A stretch of 40,979 nucleotides of DNA from Candidatus Pelagibacter communis (GTDB taxonomy: Bacteria; Pseudomonadota; Alphaproteobacteria; Pelagibacterales; Pelagibacteraceae). This document shows positions 24,786 to 36,079 of the stretch, one piece after another; within the stretch, counting starts at the first letter, position 1, and every line of letters begins with the position of its first letter. Location of the stretch: positions 1-40,979 of the forward strand of contig NZ_CVSS01000062.1 in NCBI RefSeq assembly GCF_001180185.1, written 5' to 3'. Made by a program: the position numbers and the translations under genes. The notes below the pieces were generated by a model. It made no database searches. It was not told where the DNA came from and saw only the letters and a list, made by a program, of their open reading frames with translations.

Positions 24786-25934
24786 ATGACAAAAAATAAT
24801 TTAAAGGTAGTTAAATCTACCAAAGATCAAGAAATGGATATTAAAGAAAAAAATAAAGCATTAGATGCTGCAATTAGCCAGATAACTGACAACTTCGGAA
24901 AAGGTTCAGTTATGAAGCTAGGTGAAAAAAGAGCTATGGATATTGAGTCAATATCTACAGGTTCTTTAAGTTTGGATTTAGCTTTAGGAATAGGTGGTTT
25001 ACCTAAAGGAAGAATTGTTGAAGTTTATGGACCAGAGTCATCTGGAAAAACAACATTAGCACTACAAGTTGTCGCTGAAGCTCAAAAAGCTGGTGGAATT
25101 TGTGCTTTTGTTGATGCGGAACATGCTCTAGATCCTGTTTATGCAAAAAAATTAGGAGTAAATACTGAAGAGCTTTTAATCTCTCAACCAGATGCTGGTG
25201 AGCAAGCTTTAGAAATCGCTGATACGTTAGTAAAATCAGGCTCTATTTCAGTTATTGTAATCGACTCAGTTGCAGCTCTAACTCCAAAAGCTGAAATTGA
25301 AGGTGAGATGGGAGATCATCACGTTGGTCTTCAATCAAGATTAATGAGTCAAGCTTTAAGAAAATTAACCGGTTCAATTTCAAATACAAATACAATGATG
25401 ATTTTCATTAATCAAATTAGAATGAAAATTGGAGTTATGTTTGGAAGTCCTGAAACAACATCAGGAGGAAATGCACTTAAGTTTTATTCATCTGTAAGAA
25501 TGGACATTAGAAGAATTGGTGCAATTAAAGATAAAGATGAAATTATTGGAAATACTACAAGAGTAAAAGTAGTTAAAAATAAAGTTGCACCACCATTCAA
25601 AGTTGTTGAGTTTGATTTAATGTATGGAAGAGGAATTAGCAAAATGGGTGAATTGGTCGACCTAGGTGCTAAAGCTGATATTATTGAAAAATCGGGAGCA
25701 TGGTATGCTTACAAGGGTGAAAAGATAGGACAAGGTAGAGAGAACGCAAAATCTTATCTTGCTCAAAACCCTAAAGTTGCAGCTGAAATAGAAATGGCAA
25801 TTAGAGAAAAAGCTGGTGTAATTTCAAAGAAAATTGAAGGAAATCCATTAAGTCCTGAAAAAATTGAAAAGGAGAAGAAAGTAGCTGAAAAAGAAGAGGC
25901 TACAAAAGAAGCTACTCCTACTAAAAAGAACTAG
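24786..25934 (+). CDS. recA: Recombinase A
   Basis: The strand-exchange ATPase of homologous recombination and the co-protease for LexA and UmuD. The 382-residue protein has a Walker A motif GPESSGKTT at 82-90, [15 protein letters not shown] sequence after it, [20 protein letters not shown] (L1 region), [13 protein letters not shown] (L2) and a highly charged C-terminal tail. The N-terminus is about 20 residues longer than in E. coli. The ribosome binding site AAGAGG precedes the ATG. A hairpin terminator follows. Confidence 0.98.
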   Translation: MTKNNLKVVKSTKDQEMDIKEKNKALDAAISQITDNFGKGSVMKLGEKRAMDIESISTGSLSLDLALGIGGLPKGRIVEVYGPESSGKTTLALQVVAEAQKAGGICAFVDAEHALDPVYAKKLGVNTEELLISQPDAGEQALEIADTLVKSGSISVIVIDSVAALTPKAEIEGEMGDHHVGLQSRLMSQALRKLTGSISNTNTMMIFINQIRMKIGVMFGSPETTSGGNALKFYSSVRMDIRRIGAIKDKDEIIGNTTRVKVVKNKVAPPFKVVEFDLMYGRGISKMGELVDLGAKADIIEKSGAWYAYKGEKIGQGRENAKSYLAQNPKVAAEIEMAIREKAGVISKKIEGNPLSPEKIEKEKKVAEKEEATKEATPTKKN

Positions 25935-25958
25935 AATTAAAGGTCATCTTTAAATTAT

Positions 25959-25983
25959 AAAGGCGCTTATTATAAGCGCCTTT
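25959..25983 (+). terminator. Hairpin terminator after recA
   Basis: AAAGGCGCTT (25959-25968) pairs with AAGCGCCTTT (25974-25983), a 10-base-pair stem around a 5-base loop. The T tract after it is short (TTT, then CCCCC), so it is a weaker intrinsic terminator than the one behind proteorhodopsin. It begins 25 bases after the recA stop and ends 51 bases before alaS. Confidence 0.75.
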
Positions 25984-26033
25984 CCCCCTTATCGTTATCT
26001 AGACATAGAACAAAAAAGCTGTATTTTAAAAAT

Positions 26034-28700
26034 ATGGCAGACAAATCATTAAATGAAATAAGAAGTACTTTTCTCAAATACTTCGAGAAAAATGATCATA
26101 AAATTGTTGAGTCTAGTAATTTAGTTCCAAATAATGATCCAACCCTAATGTTCGCTAATTCTGGAATGGTCCAGTTTAAAAATGTATTTACTGGTTTAGA
26201 AAAAAGAGATTATCAAAGAGCAACTACTTCGCAAAAGTGTGTTAGAGCTGGTGGAAAACATAATGATTTAGAAAATGTTGGTTACACACCAAGACATCAT
26301 ACATTTTTCGAAATGTTAGGAAATTTTTCTTTTGGTGATTATTTCAAAGAGAAAGCAATATACTATGCGTGGGATTTAATTACTAAAGATTTTGGTTTAG
26401 ATAAAAATAGGCTTTATGTAACTGTTTTTCATGAGGATGATGAAGCTTTCAATTTTTGGAGGAAAATAGCGGGTTTTAGTGATGATCGGATTATAAGAAT
26501 TTCAACATCTGATAACTTTTGGTCCATGGGTGAAACTGGACCATGTGGCCCATGTTCAGAAATTTTTTATGATCATGGAGACCATTTAAAAGGTGGTTTA
26601 CCTGGTTCTAAAGATGAAGATGGAGATCGATTTATTGAAATTTGGAACCTAGTTTTTATGCAATACGAACAAGTTTCAAAAGATAAAAGAATTAATTTAC
26701 CAAAGCCTTCGGTAGATACAGGAATGGGATTAGAGAGAATTGCAGCTTTACTTCAAAGCACACATGATAATTATGAAACAGATCATTTTCAAAAACTAAT
26801 TCTATCGACTTCAGAAATAGTCAAGAAAAAACCAGACCAAAACAATCTTTCAAGTTTTAGAGTTATTGCAGATCATTTAAGAGCAAGTTCATTTTTAATC
26901 GCGGAAGGAGTTTTGCCATCTAATGAAGGAAGAGGTTATGTTCTTAGAAGAATTATGAGAAGAGGAATGAGACATTCTCACTTGTTAGGATCAAAGAACC
27001 CAGTTTTCTATAATTTATTCGAAACATTAAAAAATGAAATGTCAGGAAACTATCCTGAATTAAATAGAGCAGAGTCATTGATTAAAGAAACACTTAAAAT
27101 GGAGGAGGAAAAATTTTTAATTCTTTTAGATAGGGGAATAAAAATATTAAATGATGAAATTTCTAAAATAGATAAAGTTCTTCCTGGTGATGTTGCATTT
27201 AAATTATATGACACTTATGGGTTTCCATTAGATCTAACAGAAGACATTTTAAGAAATAAATCTTTATCTATCGATACAAAAAAATTTCAATCGCTAATGC
27301 AAGAAAGTAGAGAACTTGCAAAAAAAAATTGGAAAGGATCAGGAGATGCTGCAGTAGAGGATATTTGGTTTGGAATTAAAGATAAATTAGGTGCAACGGA
27401 ATTTTTGGGGTATGAAACAAATCAAGCTGAAGGTGTAATTTTATCATTATTAAAAAATAACAAAGAAGTTAAAGACTTAAAATCAAATGATGAAGGAATG
27501 ATTATAACCAATCAAACACCTTTTTATGGAGAGTCGGGCGGTCAAGTTGGTGATACCGGAGAAATTATTTCTGGAGATTTTAGATTTGAAGTAACAGATG
27601 TACAAAAAAAATTAGGAGATCTTTTTGTTCATTATGGAAAAGTAATTAGTGGATCAATAAAATTGAATGACAGTGTTGAGATGAAAATAAACGAAACAAG
27701 AAGAAATGATACAAGGGCTTATCATTCAGCAACACATTTATTACATGAGTCTTTGAGAAGAGTTTTGGGTACACACGTAACTCAAAAGGGATCTTTAGTT
27801 GAGCCAAGTAGATTGAGATTTGATTTTAGCCACATGAAACCTATTTCAGAAGATGAAATCAATAAAATTGAAAAATTCGTAAATTTAATGGTATCTAAAA
27901 AAACAGACGTTAAAACACGATTAATGACACCTGATGAAGCAGTTGAAAATGGCGCTTTAGCTTTATTCGGTGAAAAATATGGAGAAGAGGTAAGAGTTCT
28001 TTCAATGGGTGATGATGATGGAAAATATTTTTCTACTGAACTTTGTGGTGGAACTCACGTCAAAAATACAGGTGAAATTGGTCAATTTAAAATTACTAGT
28101 CAGTCTTCCATTGCAGCAGGAATAAGGAGAGTTGAAGCTTTAAGAGATAAACAATTAGAGGATTTTTTAAAGAATAAAGAAAAATTACTCAATCAATCAT
28201 CTGAGAAAAATGAAGAGTTAATTAAGGATCTTACAAAACAAATAATTGGATTGGGTGGCAAACCAAATATAGATCAATCAGATCAAAAGTTGTTAATTAA
28301 AAACTTGACCAAACAATTAGAAACCTTGTCTGTTAAAGTTATATTAAATGATAAGACAAAAAATCAAATTAAGGATGAGGAAATTAAAGGTACAAAAATT
28401 AGATTTCAAAAAGTAGATGGCCTTCCTACTAAAGAATTAAGAAAACTTGTAGATGATGGTAAAAAACAATTAGGTGAGGGAATTGTTGTAGTTTTTGCTT
28501 TTAAAGACGATAAAGTGGGTGTTGCAGTTGGTGTAACAAATAAATTGACTGATAAGTTTGATGCTGTCAAATTTGTTAAATTGAGTTCCGAAATTATTGG
28601 TGGACAAGGAGGTGGTGGTAGAAAAGATTTTGCTCAAGCTGGTGGACAAGATTCAAACAAGATCAATGAAGCATTTGAAAAAATTAAATCTTTAATTTAA
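26034..28700 (+). CDS. alaS: Alanyl-tRNA synthetase
   Basis: Charges tRNA-Ala and edits mischarged Ser and Gly. The 888-residue length is standard. The N-terminal class II catalytic domain has RSTFLKYF and [30 protein letters not shown]. The editing domain has the zinc motif [11 protein letters not shown] and the CGGTH motif, and the C-terminal domain ends with [16 protein letters not shown]. Its 3' end overlaps the convergent icd stop by 9 bases. It is downstream of recA, the common alphaproteobacterial order, but separated by a hairpin. Confidence 0.98.
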   Translation: MADKSLNEIRSTFLKYFEKNDHKIVESSNLVPNNDPTLMFANSGMVQFKNVFTGLEKRDYQRATTSQKCVRAGGKHNDLENVGYTPRHHTFFEMLGNFSFGDYFKEKAIYYAWDLITKDFGLDKNRLYVTVFHEDDEAFNFWRKIAGFSDDRIIRISTSDNFWSMGETGPCGPCSEIFYDHGDHLKGGLPGSKDEDGDRFIEIWNLVFMQYEQVSKDKRINLPKPSVDTGMGLERIAALLQSTHDNYETDHFQKLILSTSEIVKKKPDQNNLSSFRVIADHLRASSFLIAEGVLPSNEGRGYVLRRIMRRGMRHSHLLGSKNPVFYNLFETLKNEMSGNYPELNRAESLIKETLKMEEEKFLILLDRGIKILNDEISKIDKVLPGDVAFKLYDTYGFPLDLTEDILRNKSLSIDTKKFQSLMQESRELAKKNWKGSGDAAVEDIWFGIKDKLGATEFLGYETNQAEGVILSLLKNNKEVKDLKSNDEGMIITNQTPFYGESGGQVGDTGEIISGDFRFEVTDVQKKLGDLFVHYGKVISGSIKLNDSVEMKINETRRNDTRAYHSATHLLHESLRRVLGTHVTQKGSLVEPSRLRFDFSHMKPISEDEINKIEKFVNLMVSKKTDVKTRLMTPDEAVENGALALFGEKYGEEVRVLSMGDDDGKYFSTELCGGTHVKNTGEIGQFKITSQSSIAAGIRRVEALRDKQLEDFLKNKEKLLNQSSEKNEELIKDLTKQIIGLGGKPNIDQSDQKLLIKNLTKQLETLSVKVILNDKTKNQIKDEEIKGTKIRFQKVDGLPTKELRKLVDDGKKQLGEGIVVVFAFKDDKVGVAVGVTNKLTDKFDAVKFVKLSSEIIGGQGGGGRKDFAQAGGQDSNKINEAFEKIKSLI

Positions 28701-29906
28701 TTTTTTTTTTAATCTACCATCTATTTCATCTAAAAATTGATTAGTAGTTAAATATTTACTTGATGGTCCAATCAATATAGCTAAGTCTTTGGTCATAGCA
28801 CCACTTTCAACACACTCAATACAAACACTTTCAATTGTATTAGCAAAATTTATTAATTCTTTATTTGCATCAAGCTTTCCTCTATGCGCCAAACCTCTTG
28901 TCCACGCAAAAATTGATGCAATTGGGTTTGTTGATGTTTCTTTTCCTTGTTGATGCATTCTATAATGTCGAGTAACAGTGCCATGAGCAGCTTCAGCCTC
29001 CATAATTTTCCCATCTGGTGTTAATAAAGTACTAGTCATTAAACCTAAAGAACCATAACCTTGGGCCATGGTATCTGATTGGACGTCCCCATCATAATTT
29101 TTACAAGCCCAAATATATTTTCCACTCCATTTCATTGCACATGCGACCATGTCATCGATCAATCTATGTTCATAGGTCAAATTATTTTTATCAAATTCTT
29201 TTTTGTATTCTTTGTCAAAAACTTCTTGAAAAATATCTTTAAACCTACCATCGTATTGTTTTAGAATTGTATTTTTTGTTGACATGTAGACTGGCCATTT
29301 TTTTATTAATCCATAACTAAAACAAGATCTCGCAAAATCTTTAATAGATTTATCAAGATTATACATTGATAAAGCTACACCTGGACCAGTGAAATTAAAC
29401 ACTTCGTATTTAATTTCATTTTTTCCATCTTCAGATGTCCATTTGACCTCCATTTTTCCTTTTCCTGGAACTTTAAAATCTGTTGCACGATATTGATCGC
29501 CGAATGCGTGTCTTCCAATTATTACTGGATCAGTCCATGAGGGAACTAATTTGGGAATATTTTTACAAATAATTGGTTCTCTGAATACTGTGCCTCCAAT
29601 AATATTTCTAATTGTACCATTTGGAGATCTCCACATTTTCTTTAATTTGAATTCCTCAACTCTTGCTTCATCTGGGGTTATAGTTGCACATTTAATACCT
29701 ACACCAACTTTTTTAATTGCGTTCGCTGAGTCTATTGTTATCTGGTCATCAGATTTGTCTCTACTTTTCATGCCTAAATCATAATATTCAATGCCAAGAT
29801 CTAGATAAGGTAGAATTAATCTGATTTTGATAAAGTCCCAGATTATTCTGGTCATTTCATCGCCGTCGAGCTCTACTATAGGGTTTTTTACTTTGATTTT
29901 ACTCAT
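28692..29906 (-). CDS. icd: NADP-dependent isocitrate dehydrogenase, dimeric eukaryote-like type
   Basis: Oxidative decarboxylation of isocitrate to 2-oxoglutarate with NADPH production in the TCA cycle. At 404 residues it belongs to the IDH1/IDH2-like subfamily found in many alphaproteobacteria: [18 protein letters not shown] at the N-terminus, [22 protein letters not shown] (substrate binding), [25 protein letters not shown] and [18 protein letters not shown] [16 protein letters not shown]. It is one likely NADPH source for the ferredoxin reductase encoded in the window. It is divergent from psd. Confidence 0.97.
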   Translation of the reverse strand: MSKIKVKNPIVELDGDEMTRIIWDFIKIRLILPYLDLGIEYYDLGMKSRDKSDDQITIDSANAIKKVGVGIKCATITPDEARVEEFKLKKMWRSPNGTIRNIIGGTVFREPIICKNIPKLVPSWTDPVIIGRHAFGDQYRATDFKVPGKGKMEVKWTSEDGKNEIKYEVFNFTGPGVALSMYNLDKSIKDFARSCFSYGLIKKWPVYMSTKNTILKQYDGRFKDIFQEVFDKEYKKEFDKNNLTYEHRLIDDMVACAMKWSGKYIWACKNYDGDVQSDTMAQGYGSLGLMTSTLLTPDGKIMEAEAAHGTVTRHYRMHQQGKETSTNPIASIFAWTRGLAHRGKLDANKELINFANTIESVCIECVESGAMTKDLAILIGPSSKYLTTNQFLDEIDGRLKKKLN

Positions 29907-29983
29907 TTAATTGAAATATATCTTATTAATTGAATTTCGTAGTTTTATATACATATTAATCAAAAATTATCAAATATAAGAAC

Positions 29984-30631
29984 ATGTTTAGTAAAATTTT
30001 TCCAAAACTCCACTCTGAAGGTTATAAGTTTATTATAATCGCAGTTGTATTAACGATTATTCTTTATAACTTTAGTGGCTTTCTAGGTTTAATAGGAATT
30101 CTCTTAAGTGTTTGGGTTTATTATTTTTTTAGAGATCCAGAAAGAGTAATAATTAATGATGATAATTATCTAGTGAGTCCTGCAGATGGGGAAGTAATTA
30201 AAGTTGAAGAAATTGAAGGCCCAAAAGATCTAGGATTAGAAAATAAAAGATTTCATAAAATAAGTATATTTATGAATGTTTTTGATTGTCATGTAAATAG
30301 AACACCCTGTAAGGGAACAGTTGAAGAAATTTTATATAAACCAGGAAAATTTTTTAATGCCTCTTTTGATAAAGCAAGCGAGGAAAATGAGAGAAATTAT
30401 TACAGAATTAAAGATGTTCATGGAAACAATATTATAATAGTTCAAATAGCTGGATTAGTTGCTAGAAGAATAGTTTGCGAAACAAGCAAAGATCAGGAAT
30501 TAATGCAAGGAGAAAGAATTGGAATGATAAGATTTGGAAGTAGAGCAGATGTTTATTATGAAAATTATAAACCTTTAGTAAAAATTGGTCAGCGATCAAT
30601 TTCAGGAGAAACACTTTTAGCAAAAAAATAA
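29984..30631 (+). CDS. psd: Phosphatidylserine decarboxylase (short type)
   Basis: Makes phosphatidylethanolamine from phosphatidylserine at the inner membrane. The 215-residue protein has one or two N-terminal hydrophobic segments (about 15-48), the LVSPADGEV motif, FMNVFDCHVNRTPCKG and the self-cleavage site FGSR at G185-S186, where the serine becomes the pyruvoyl prosthetic group. The length is that of the short PSD-A type common in alphaproteobacteria. It is followed after one base by pssA, so synthesis and decarboxylation of phosphatidylserine are encoded together. Confidence 0.95.
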   Translation: MFSKIFPKLHSEGYKFIIIAVVLTIILYNFSGFLGLIGILLSVWVYYFFRDPERVIINDDNYLVSPADGEVIKVEEIEGPKDLGLENKRFHKISIFMNVFDCHVNRTPCKGTVEEILYKPGKFFNASFDKASEENERNYYRIKDVHGNNIIIVQIAGLVARRIVCETSKDQELMQGERIGMIRFGSRADVYYENYKPLVKIGQRSISGETLLAKK

Positions 30632-30632
30632 T

Positions 30633-31442
30633 ATGCAGCAACTTAAAAAAGATAATTTTAAAGTTATAACTGACAAAAAAAGCGCAAGAAGTATATTGCC
30701 GAATATGCTTACACTTATAGGTGTATGTATTGGATTAACTTCTATACGTTTTGCGTTAGATGAAAAATTTGAGTTTGCTATAATCGCAATTATTTTTGCA
30801 GCTTTAATTGATGGATTGGATGGAAGAATCGCAAGATTGATAAAGGGAACTTCAAAAGTTGGAAAAGAATTAGATTCACTCACAGATATGATAAGTTTTG
30901 GGGTTGCGCCAGCTTTTATAATGTATTTTTGGAAATTAAATAGTTTAGGAAGATTTGGTTGGTTACTATGTTTGATCTATGTAATTTGTGTAGCGTTAAG
31001 ACTTGCTCGATTTAATATAAATTCAAACCAAGAACCATCTTGGAAAGATAATTTTTTTGAGGGCATACCTTCTCCTGCTGGAGGAATTTTAGTATTAACT
31101 CCATTAATCTATAGTTTAAGTGGATTTGATTTAGTTCAAATTAATTATGACTACATAGTTCCAACTTTTTTTATAATCATCTCTTTTCTACTTATTAGTA
31201 AATTTCCAAGTTATTCTTTTAAAAAAATTGTTATTCCAAGAAAAACTACAATTTTTTTACTATTTGGTATTGTTTTATTCTTTGGTCTATTACTGATTTA
31301 TACTTTCAATGTTATTGCAATTAGCTCATTTATTTATTTAGGTCTTTTACCAATAAGTTTTTTACATTATCAAAAATTAAATAAAAAAAATCGCAATGAA
31401 AAAACCCAAGATGATGATGATAATCTTGAGGATGTTCTTTGA
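30633..31442 (+). CDS. pssA: CDP-diacylglycerol--serine O-phosphatidyltransferase
   Basis: Makes phosphatidylserine from CDP-diacylglycerol and serine, directly supplying Psd. The 269-residue polytopic protein has the CDP-alcohol phosphotransferase signature: DGLDGRIAR, then GTSKVGKELDSLTDMISFGVAPAF, with the four metal-binding aspartates in place. About seven hydrophobic segments are visible. The C-terminus is an acidic DDDDNLEDVL tail. The stop overlaps the start of the GT8-like gene by four bases (ATGA type). Confidence 0.95.
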   Translation: MQQLKKDNFKVITDKKSARSILPNMLTLIGVCIGLTSIRFALDEKFEFAIIAIIFAALIDGLDGRIARLIKGTSKVGKELDSLTDMISFGVAPAFIMYFWKLNSLGRFGWLLCLIYVICVALRLARFNINSNQEPSWKDNFFEGIPSPAGGILVLTPLIYSLSGFDLVQINYDYIVPTFFIIISFLLISKFPSYSFKKIVIPRKTTIFLLFGIVLFFGLLLIYTFNVIAISSFIYLGLLPISFLHYQKLNKKNRNEKTQDDDDNLEDVL

Positions 31443-32353
31443 TGAAAAAAAATGTAATTGTTTCATTAGCTGATGCCAATTATTATCCACTTTTAGATGA
31501 ATTGATAAATTCAATAAGAAAATTTAAACAAAGTGAAAATTTTTCGATTTGTATTTTAGATGCGGGTTTAGAAAAAAAACAGAGACAAGAATTAGCTAAA
31601 AAAGTTGATGAAATTAAAACAGCAGAATGGGATATTGATGTTCCTGCTTATAAGGTTAAAGATAAAGAGTGGCTTAAAAGCCAAGTATCAAGAGCATATC
31701 TACCAAAATATTTTCCTAATTACGAAAAGTATTTGTGGATTGATTGTGATGCATGGGTTAACGACTGGGACTGCGTTGAGCTTTACTTTAAAGCATGTGA
31801 AAATGGAAAACTTGGAATTACACAAACAATAGGACCAGGTTATAGAATTACATCAAAAGTAAACTGGTTATTTGGAAAGCTTGCAATTATTAAATCACAA
31901 AATTTCAAACACGCAATAAAATCCAAAATAGGTTATGCAAAAGCAAGAAAACTAGCCTTTGCACCACATATTAATATTGGAGTTTTTTCAATGGAAAAAA
32001 ATTCTCCAGGTTGGCAAATATGGCAAAAAAATCTAATACAAACATTAAAGGCTGGAAATATTTTTGGATCAGAGGGATTAGCAATAAACATGTCGGTTTA
32101 TATAGACGAACTCATTACGGAGTTTCTTCCTCTTAATTGTAATTGGATTACGAGTAATTTGTTGCCTAAATTTGATGAGAATAAAAACACTTTTGTAGAA
32201 CCTTTTTTACCAAACAATAAAATTGGAATTATGCATCTCGCAGCAGGTATCTGGAAAGATGGAAAAGATATGCGAACAAATAAAGAAGTTAAAATACAAA
32301 TAGAAAATCTTGAGGGTAAGCTTTTAGAAAAGAGTTTAAGATTTGAAAATTAA
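31439..32353 (+). CDS. GT8-like glycosyltransferase
   Basis: A 304-residue soluble GT-A-fold transferase. The N-terminus NVIVSLADANYYPLLDELINSIRKF and the WIDCDAWVNDWD segment (about 100-111), with its DxD metal motif, point to the glycogenin/LgtC (GT8) type. HLAAGIWKDG near the C-terminus fits the second metal-binding histidine region. The acceptor is unknown. The four-base overlap with pssA suggests co-translation with phospholipid synthesis genes, so a glycolipid role is a reasonable but unproven inference. The next gene starts immediately after its stop. Confidence 0.72.
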   Translation: MMKKNVIVSLADANYYPLLDELINSIRKFKQSENFSICILDAGLEKKQRQELAKKVDEIKTAEWDIDVPAYKVKDKEWLKSQVSRAYLPKYFPNYEKYLWIDCDAWVNDWDCVELYFKACENGKLGITQTIGPGYRITSKVNWLFGKLAIIKSQNFKHAIKSKIGYAKARKLAFAPHINIGVFSMEKNSPGWQIWQKNLIQTLKAGNIFGSEGLAINMSVYIDELITEFLPLNCNWITSNLLPKFDENKNTFVEPFLPNNKIGIMHLAAGIWKDGKDMRTNKEVKIQIENLEGKLLEKSLRFEN

Positions 32354-32974
32354 TTGAAAAAAAATAAGATTTCAAAAAACTGGATTAACAAACAACGTAG
32401 AGATACTTACGTTAAACAGTCTAAAATTGATGGTTATAGAGCTAGGTCAGCATATAAATTAATTGAGATTGATGAAAAATTTAACATTTTTAAAGGAGGG
32501 CTGACTGTAATTGACATCGGTGCAGCACCAGGAAGTTGGTCTCAGTATGCCTCAAGAGTTGTAAAAAATGGTAAAATTATTTCTGTCGATTTAAAAGAGA
32601 TGACACCAATTTTTAATACAATTCAGATAAAAGGAGATTTTACAGAACAAATTACACAAGACAAAATTAAAAAAGTATTAATTAATAAATCAGATGTAAT
32701 CATGTCTGATATGGCTGTTAATACAACTGGTATTAAAAATATTGATTCAATTCAGACAGGAGAATTATGTATGGAGGCAATGAATTTTTCAAAAAATGTA
32801 ATTAATAACAATGGATATTTTATTTCTAAAATTTTTATGGGTGGGTCATTTAATGAGATAATAGATCTTGGAAAAAAAATATTTAAAGAAGTTAAAGTGT
32901 TTAAACCTAAATCTAGTAGAAAAGACTCAAAAGAAAGCTTTATAATTTGCAAAAAAATCCGAACGACACTTTAG
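32354..32974 (+). CDS. rlmE: 23S rRNA 2'-O-methyltransferase (U2552)
   Basis: SAM-dependent methyltransferase of the FtsJ/RrmJ family, acting on the A-loop of 23S rRNA in the 50S subunit. The 206-residue protein has the catalytic K-D-K-E tetrad: K35 (RSAYKLIEID), D119 (MSDMAVNTTG), K159 (FISKIF) and E194 (SKESFI), and the SAM-binding segment VIDIGAAPGSWSQ. The start is TTG at 32354, directly after the GT8 stop with no gap and no other nearby start. Confidence 0.94.
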   Translation: MKKNKISKNWINKQRRDTYVKQSKIDGYRARSAYKLIEIDEKFNIFKGGLTVIDIGAAPGSWSQYASRVVKNGKIISVDLKEMTPIFNTIQIKGDFTEQITQDKIKKVLINKSDVIMSDMAVNTTGIKNIDSIQTGELCMEAMNFSKNVINNNGYFISKIFMGGSFNEIIDLGKKIFKEVKVFKPKSSRKDSKESFIICKKIRTTL

Positions 32975-33011
32975 ACACTTTAAAAATAAAAGGAATCATA
33001 TATAAATCATT

Positions 33012-34088
33012 ATGGTTCCTATAAATGAAGCATTAACCTTTGACGATGTAACTCTTGTACCAAAGTACTCTGAGATATTACCAACAGAAGTTGATACAAG
33101 TATAAAACTCACAGATACTCTTAAATTAAGAATTCCTCTTTTATCATCTGCAATGGATACAGTGACAGAGAGCAAAATGGCAATTGCAATTGCTAAAGTA
33201 GGAGGAATTGGCGTGATTCATAGAAATTTAGAAATTAAAAAACAAATTGATGAGATTAAAAAGGTAAAAAAAAACAAACTAATTGTAGGAGCAGCAGTTG
33301 GAGCTGGTCCGAATGAGCTTAAAAGAGCTAAAGCGATTATTAATGAGGGAGTGAATTTAATAGTAGTTGATACTGCACACGGACATACAAAGAAAGTTTC
33401 AGAAATAGTTAAGTTGATTAAAAGATTAAAGCCTAAAAAGACAGCTTTGTGTGCAGGCAATATCGCAACTCCTGAGGCTGCAAAATTTTTGTTAAAATTA
33501 GGTGTCGATATTATCAAAGTTGGAATTGGGCCAGGTTCAATTTGTACAACAAGATTAGTTGCTGGTATAGGAGTACCTCAATTAAGTGCAATTCTTTCTG
33601 TCAGAAATGGAGTTAGAAATAAAAATGTTAAGATTATCTCTGATGGCGGAATCAAATATTCAGGAGATTTAGCCAAAGCTTTTGCTGCTGGTGCTGACGC
33701 AGTAATGATAGGATCTTTATTTGCTGGTACAGATCAAACTCCAGGAAAAATTATAAAAAGAAATGGAAAATTGTTTAAGAGTTTCAGAGGCATGGGATCT
33801 GTAGGGGCAATGAACAAAGGATCAGCAGATAGATATTTTCAAACTAAACAAAAAGATATTTCTAAATATGTTCCAGAGGGTGTTGAGGGTTTTGCCAGAT
33901 ATAAGGGTGATGTTAAAAACATTGTTCATAAACTGATAGGTGGATTAAGATCTTCCATGGGCTATTTGGGATCTAAACAAATAAAATATTTAAGAAATAA
34001 GCCAAAATTTGTAAAAATAACAAAAGCAGGATTTTACGAGAGCATGGTTCATAATGTAGATATTGTTAAAAATGAAAAAAAGTACTGA
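33012..34088 (+). CDS. guaB: IMP dehydrogenase lacking the CBS (Bateman) module
   Basis: Oxidises IMP to XMP with NAD+, the committed step to GMP. The protein is 358 residues instead of the usual ~490. The catalytic barrel is complete: [14 protein letters not shown] at the start, SAMDTVTE, the active-site loop GPGSICTTR with C178, and [14 protein letters not shown], then [10 protein letters not shown]. The paired CBS domains that normally interrupt the barrel after about residue 80 are missing: [28 protein letters not shown] is continuous. The reading frame is intact, so this looks like a clean domain loss, not an error. The stop overlaps the TPR gene start by one base. Confidence 0.93.
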   Translation: MVPINEALTFDDVTLVPKYSEILPTEVDTSIKLTDTLKLRIPLLSSAMDTVTESKMAIAIAKVGGIGVIHRNLEIKKQIDEIKKVKKNKLIVGAAVGAGPNELKRAKAIINEGVNLIVVDTAHGHTKKVSEIVKLIKRLKPKKTALCAGNIATPEAAKFLLKLGVDIIKVGIGPGSICTTRLVAGIGVPQLSAILSVRNGVRNKNVKIISDGGIKYSGDLAKAFAAGADAVMIGSLFAGTDQTPGKIIKRNGKLFKSFRGMGSVGAMNKGSADRYFQTKQKDISKYVPEGVEGFARYKGDVKNIVHKLIGGLRSSMGYLGSKQIKYLRNKPKFVKITKAGFYESMVHNVDIVKNEKKY

Positions 34089-34528
34089 TGATTAAATTAA
34101 TAAAAATATCAATTATAACATTCTTAATTCTTGGATTTTTAAACACATCCTATAGCAAAGAAAATTTTTTTGATGAAGGGTTAAGATTATTCCAAGAGAA
34201 GAAATATGAAGATGCAAAATTTTTGTTAGAAAGAAGTATTGTTTTCAATCCTAAACATGCAAAATCATATTTATATTTAGCAAAAATTTACAAAGAAGAA
34301 AAAGATCAAAAAAATGAAGAAAAAAATTTAGAGGCAACTTTGTTAATAGATCCATCTAATGAGGATGCGATTTTGATGCTTATGGAAATTGGTATTGAAA
34401 AAACTAACTATTCAAAGGTAAAAGAGTTATCTGAAAGATTTACAAAAGTTTGTAAAAAACTATGTAACGAAAATAAAAAAATTTTAAAAGACTTGAAGAA
34501 TCTAGAACCAAAAAATAATGAGTCTTAA
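34088..34528 (+). CDS. Small exported TPR-repeat protein
   Basis: A 146-residue protein with a signal peptide (about residues 1-23, ending TSYS) and two or three TPR-like helical pairs ([35 protein letters not shown] and following). It probably acts as a protein-protein scaffold in the periplasm. It sits between guaB (one-base overlap, TGATG) and guaA (11-base overlap), so it is translated as part of the GMP synthesis unit although it has no evident link to purines. I do not recognise a named family. Confidence 0.75.
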   Translation: MIKLIKISIITFLILGFLNTSYSKENFFDEGLRLFQEKKYEDAKFLLERSIVFNPKHAKSYLYLAKIYKEEKDQKNEEKNLEATLLIDPSNEDAILMLMEIGIEKTNYSKVKELSERFTKVCKKLCNENKKILKDLKNLEPKNNES

Positions 34529-36077
34529 TATAAATTTAGACAAAATCCTAATAATTGATTTTGGTTCCCAATTTACACAATTGATAGTAAGAAGAGTAAG
34601 AGAACTAGGTGTATTTTCAGAACTAGTTAGCCATAAAAAGATCAGAAATTTTCATATTAAGGAGTCTGTAAAAGGCATTATCTTATCAGGAGGGCCTCTA
34701 AATGTTTATGAATTAAATGATCGTTTATTTGACAAAAAAATTTTGACACTTGGAATTCCAATTTTAGGAATTTGTTTTGGACATCAAATTCTCTCAAAAT
34801 TTAATGGTGGAAGAGTAAAACAATCCAAACATAGAGAGTTTGGTTTAGCAAGAATTTTTAAAAAAAATGAGAGTTTACTCACAAAAAATTTCTTTAATAA
34901 AAAAATAAATAAAGTTTGGATGAGCCATTCAGATCAAGTTTACAGGTTACCAAAAAAATTCAAAGTAATTGCATCAAGTAAAAATTCAAAATATGCAATT
35001 ATAGAAAATACAAATAAAAAATTTTTTGGTGTTCAATTTCATCCTGAAGTTACTCATACAGATAATGGTTTTAAAATAATTAGTAATTTCACATTTAGGA
35101 TATGCAAGATAAAAAAAAATTGGTCTCTCAAAGATCAAAAAATTCAACTTATTAATCAAATTAGATCTCAAGTTGGATCAAATAAAGTAATATGTGCATT
35201 ATCTGGTGGAGTAGATAGCAGTGTTGTTGCTCAACTTCTTAATAAAGCAATAGGTAAAAAATTATACTGTATTTTTGTTAACACAGGTCTTTTAAGAAAA
35301 TATGAGGAAAATCAGGTCATAAAAACATTTAAACAACGATTGAAGATGAATTTAATTTATGTAAATGCCGAGAGGGAATTTATTAGAAATTTAAAAAATG
35401 TTTCAGATCCAGAAAAAAAACGCAAAATAATTGGTAATTTATTTATTAAAATTTTTGAAAAATACTCAAAAAAGATTAAAGATGTAAAATATCTTGCCCA
35501 AGGAACACTTTATCCAGATTTGATTGAAAGCAGATCAGTCACTGGAAGTCAAACATCAAAAATTAAATCCCATCATAATGTCGGAGGTTTACCGAAAAGA
35601 ATGAAACTAAAGTTGGTGGAGCCATTAAAGTTTTTATTTAAAGACGAGGTAAGAAAACTGGGATTAGAATTAGATCTTAATAAAGAAATTATTCAAAGAC
35701 ATCCTTTTCCAGGACCAGGCTTGGCAATAAGAATGCCAGGTGTAATTACTAAGGAAAAAATTAATATTCTAAAAGAAGCAGACTTTTATTTTATAGAAGC
35801 TTTAAAAAAACATAATATTTATCATAAAATTTGGCAGGCTTATGCTGCGTTACTACCAGTTAAAACAGTGGGAGTAATGGGTGATAATCGAACTTACGAG
35901 TATTTATGTTTATTGAGAGCTATAACCTCTGAGGACGGCATGACTGCTGATTTTTATGAATTTAAAAAACCATTTATTCAGGAAATCTCAAACAAAATTG
36001 TGAATAGTATAAAAGGTATTAATAGAGTAGTTTATGATATAACTTCAAAACCTCCAAGCACTATTGAGCTAGAGTAA
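34518..36077 (+). CDS. guaA: GMP synthase (glutamine-hydrolysing)
   Basis: Aminates XMP to GMP with glutamine and ATP. The 519-residue protein has an N-terminal class I amidotransferase domain (C86 in GICFGHQ, H175 and E177 in FHPEV) and a C-terminal ATP pyrophosphatase domain with SGGVDS at 229-234. The end reads [17 protein letters not shown], the usual conserved dimer-domain tail. It completes the guaB-TPR-guaA set and is followed two bases later by panB. Confidence 0.97.
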   Translation: MSLNINLDKILIIDFGSQFTQLIVRRVRELGVFSELVSHKKIRNFHIKESVKGIILSGGPLNVYELNDRLFDKKILTLGIPILGICFGHQILSKFNGGRVKQSKHREFGLARIFKKNESLLTKNFFNKKINKVWMSHSDQVYRLPKKFKVIASSKNSKYAIIENTNKKFFGVQFHPEVTHTDNGFKIISNFTFRICKIKKNWSLKDQKIQLINQIRSQVGSNKVICALSGGVDSSVVAQLLNKAIGKKLYCIFVNTGLLRKYEENQVIKTFKQRLKMNLIYVNAEREFIRNLKNVSDPEKKRKIIGNLFIKIFEKYSKKIKDVKYLAQGTLYPDLIESRSVTGSQTSKIKSHHNVGGLPKRMKLKLVEPLKFLFKDEVRKLGLELDLNKEIIQRHPFPGPGLAIRMPGVITKEKINILKEADFYFIEALKKHNIYHKIWQAYAALLPVKTVGVMGDNRTYEYLCLLRAITSEDGMTADFYEFKKPFIQEISNKIVNSIKGINRVVYDITSKPPSTIELE

Positions 36078-36079
36078 GA

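Noticed and set aside
29079..29784. Two open frames (61 and 77 residues) on the plus strand opposite icd
   Set aside because: Antisense to a well-supported gene, without conserved features or start signals.
32965..32982. Tandem 9-base repeat GACACTTTA across the rlmE stop
   Set aside because: Only two copies, no symmetry or link to a neighbouring promoter; likely chance.
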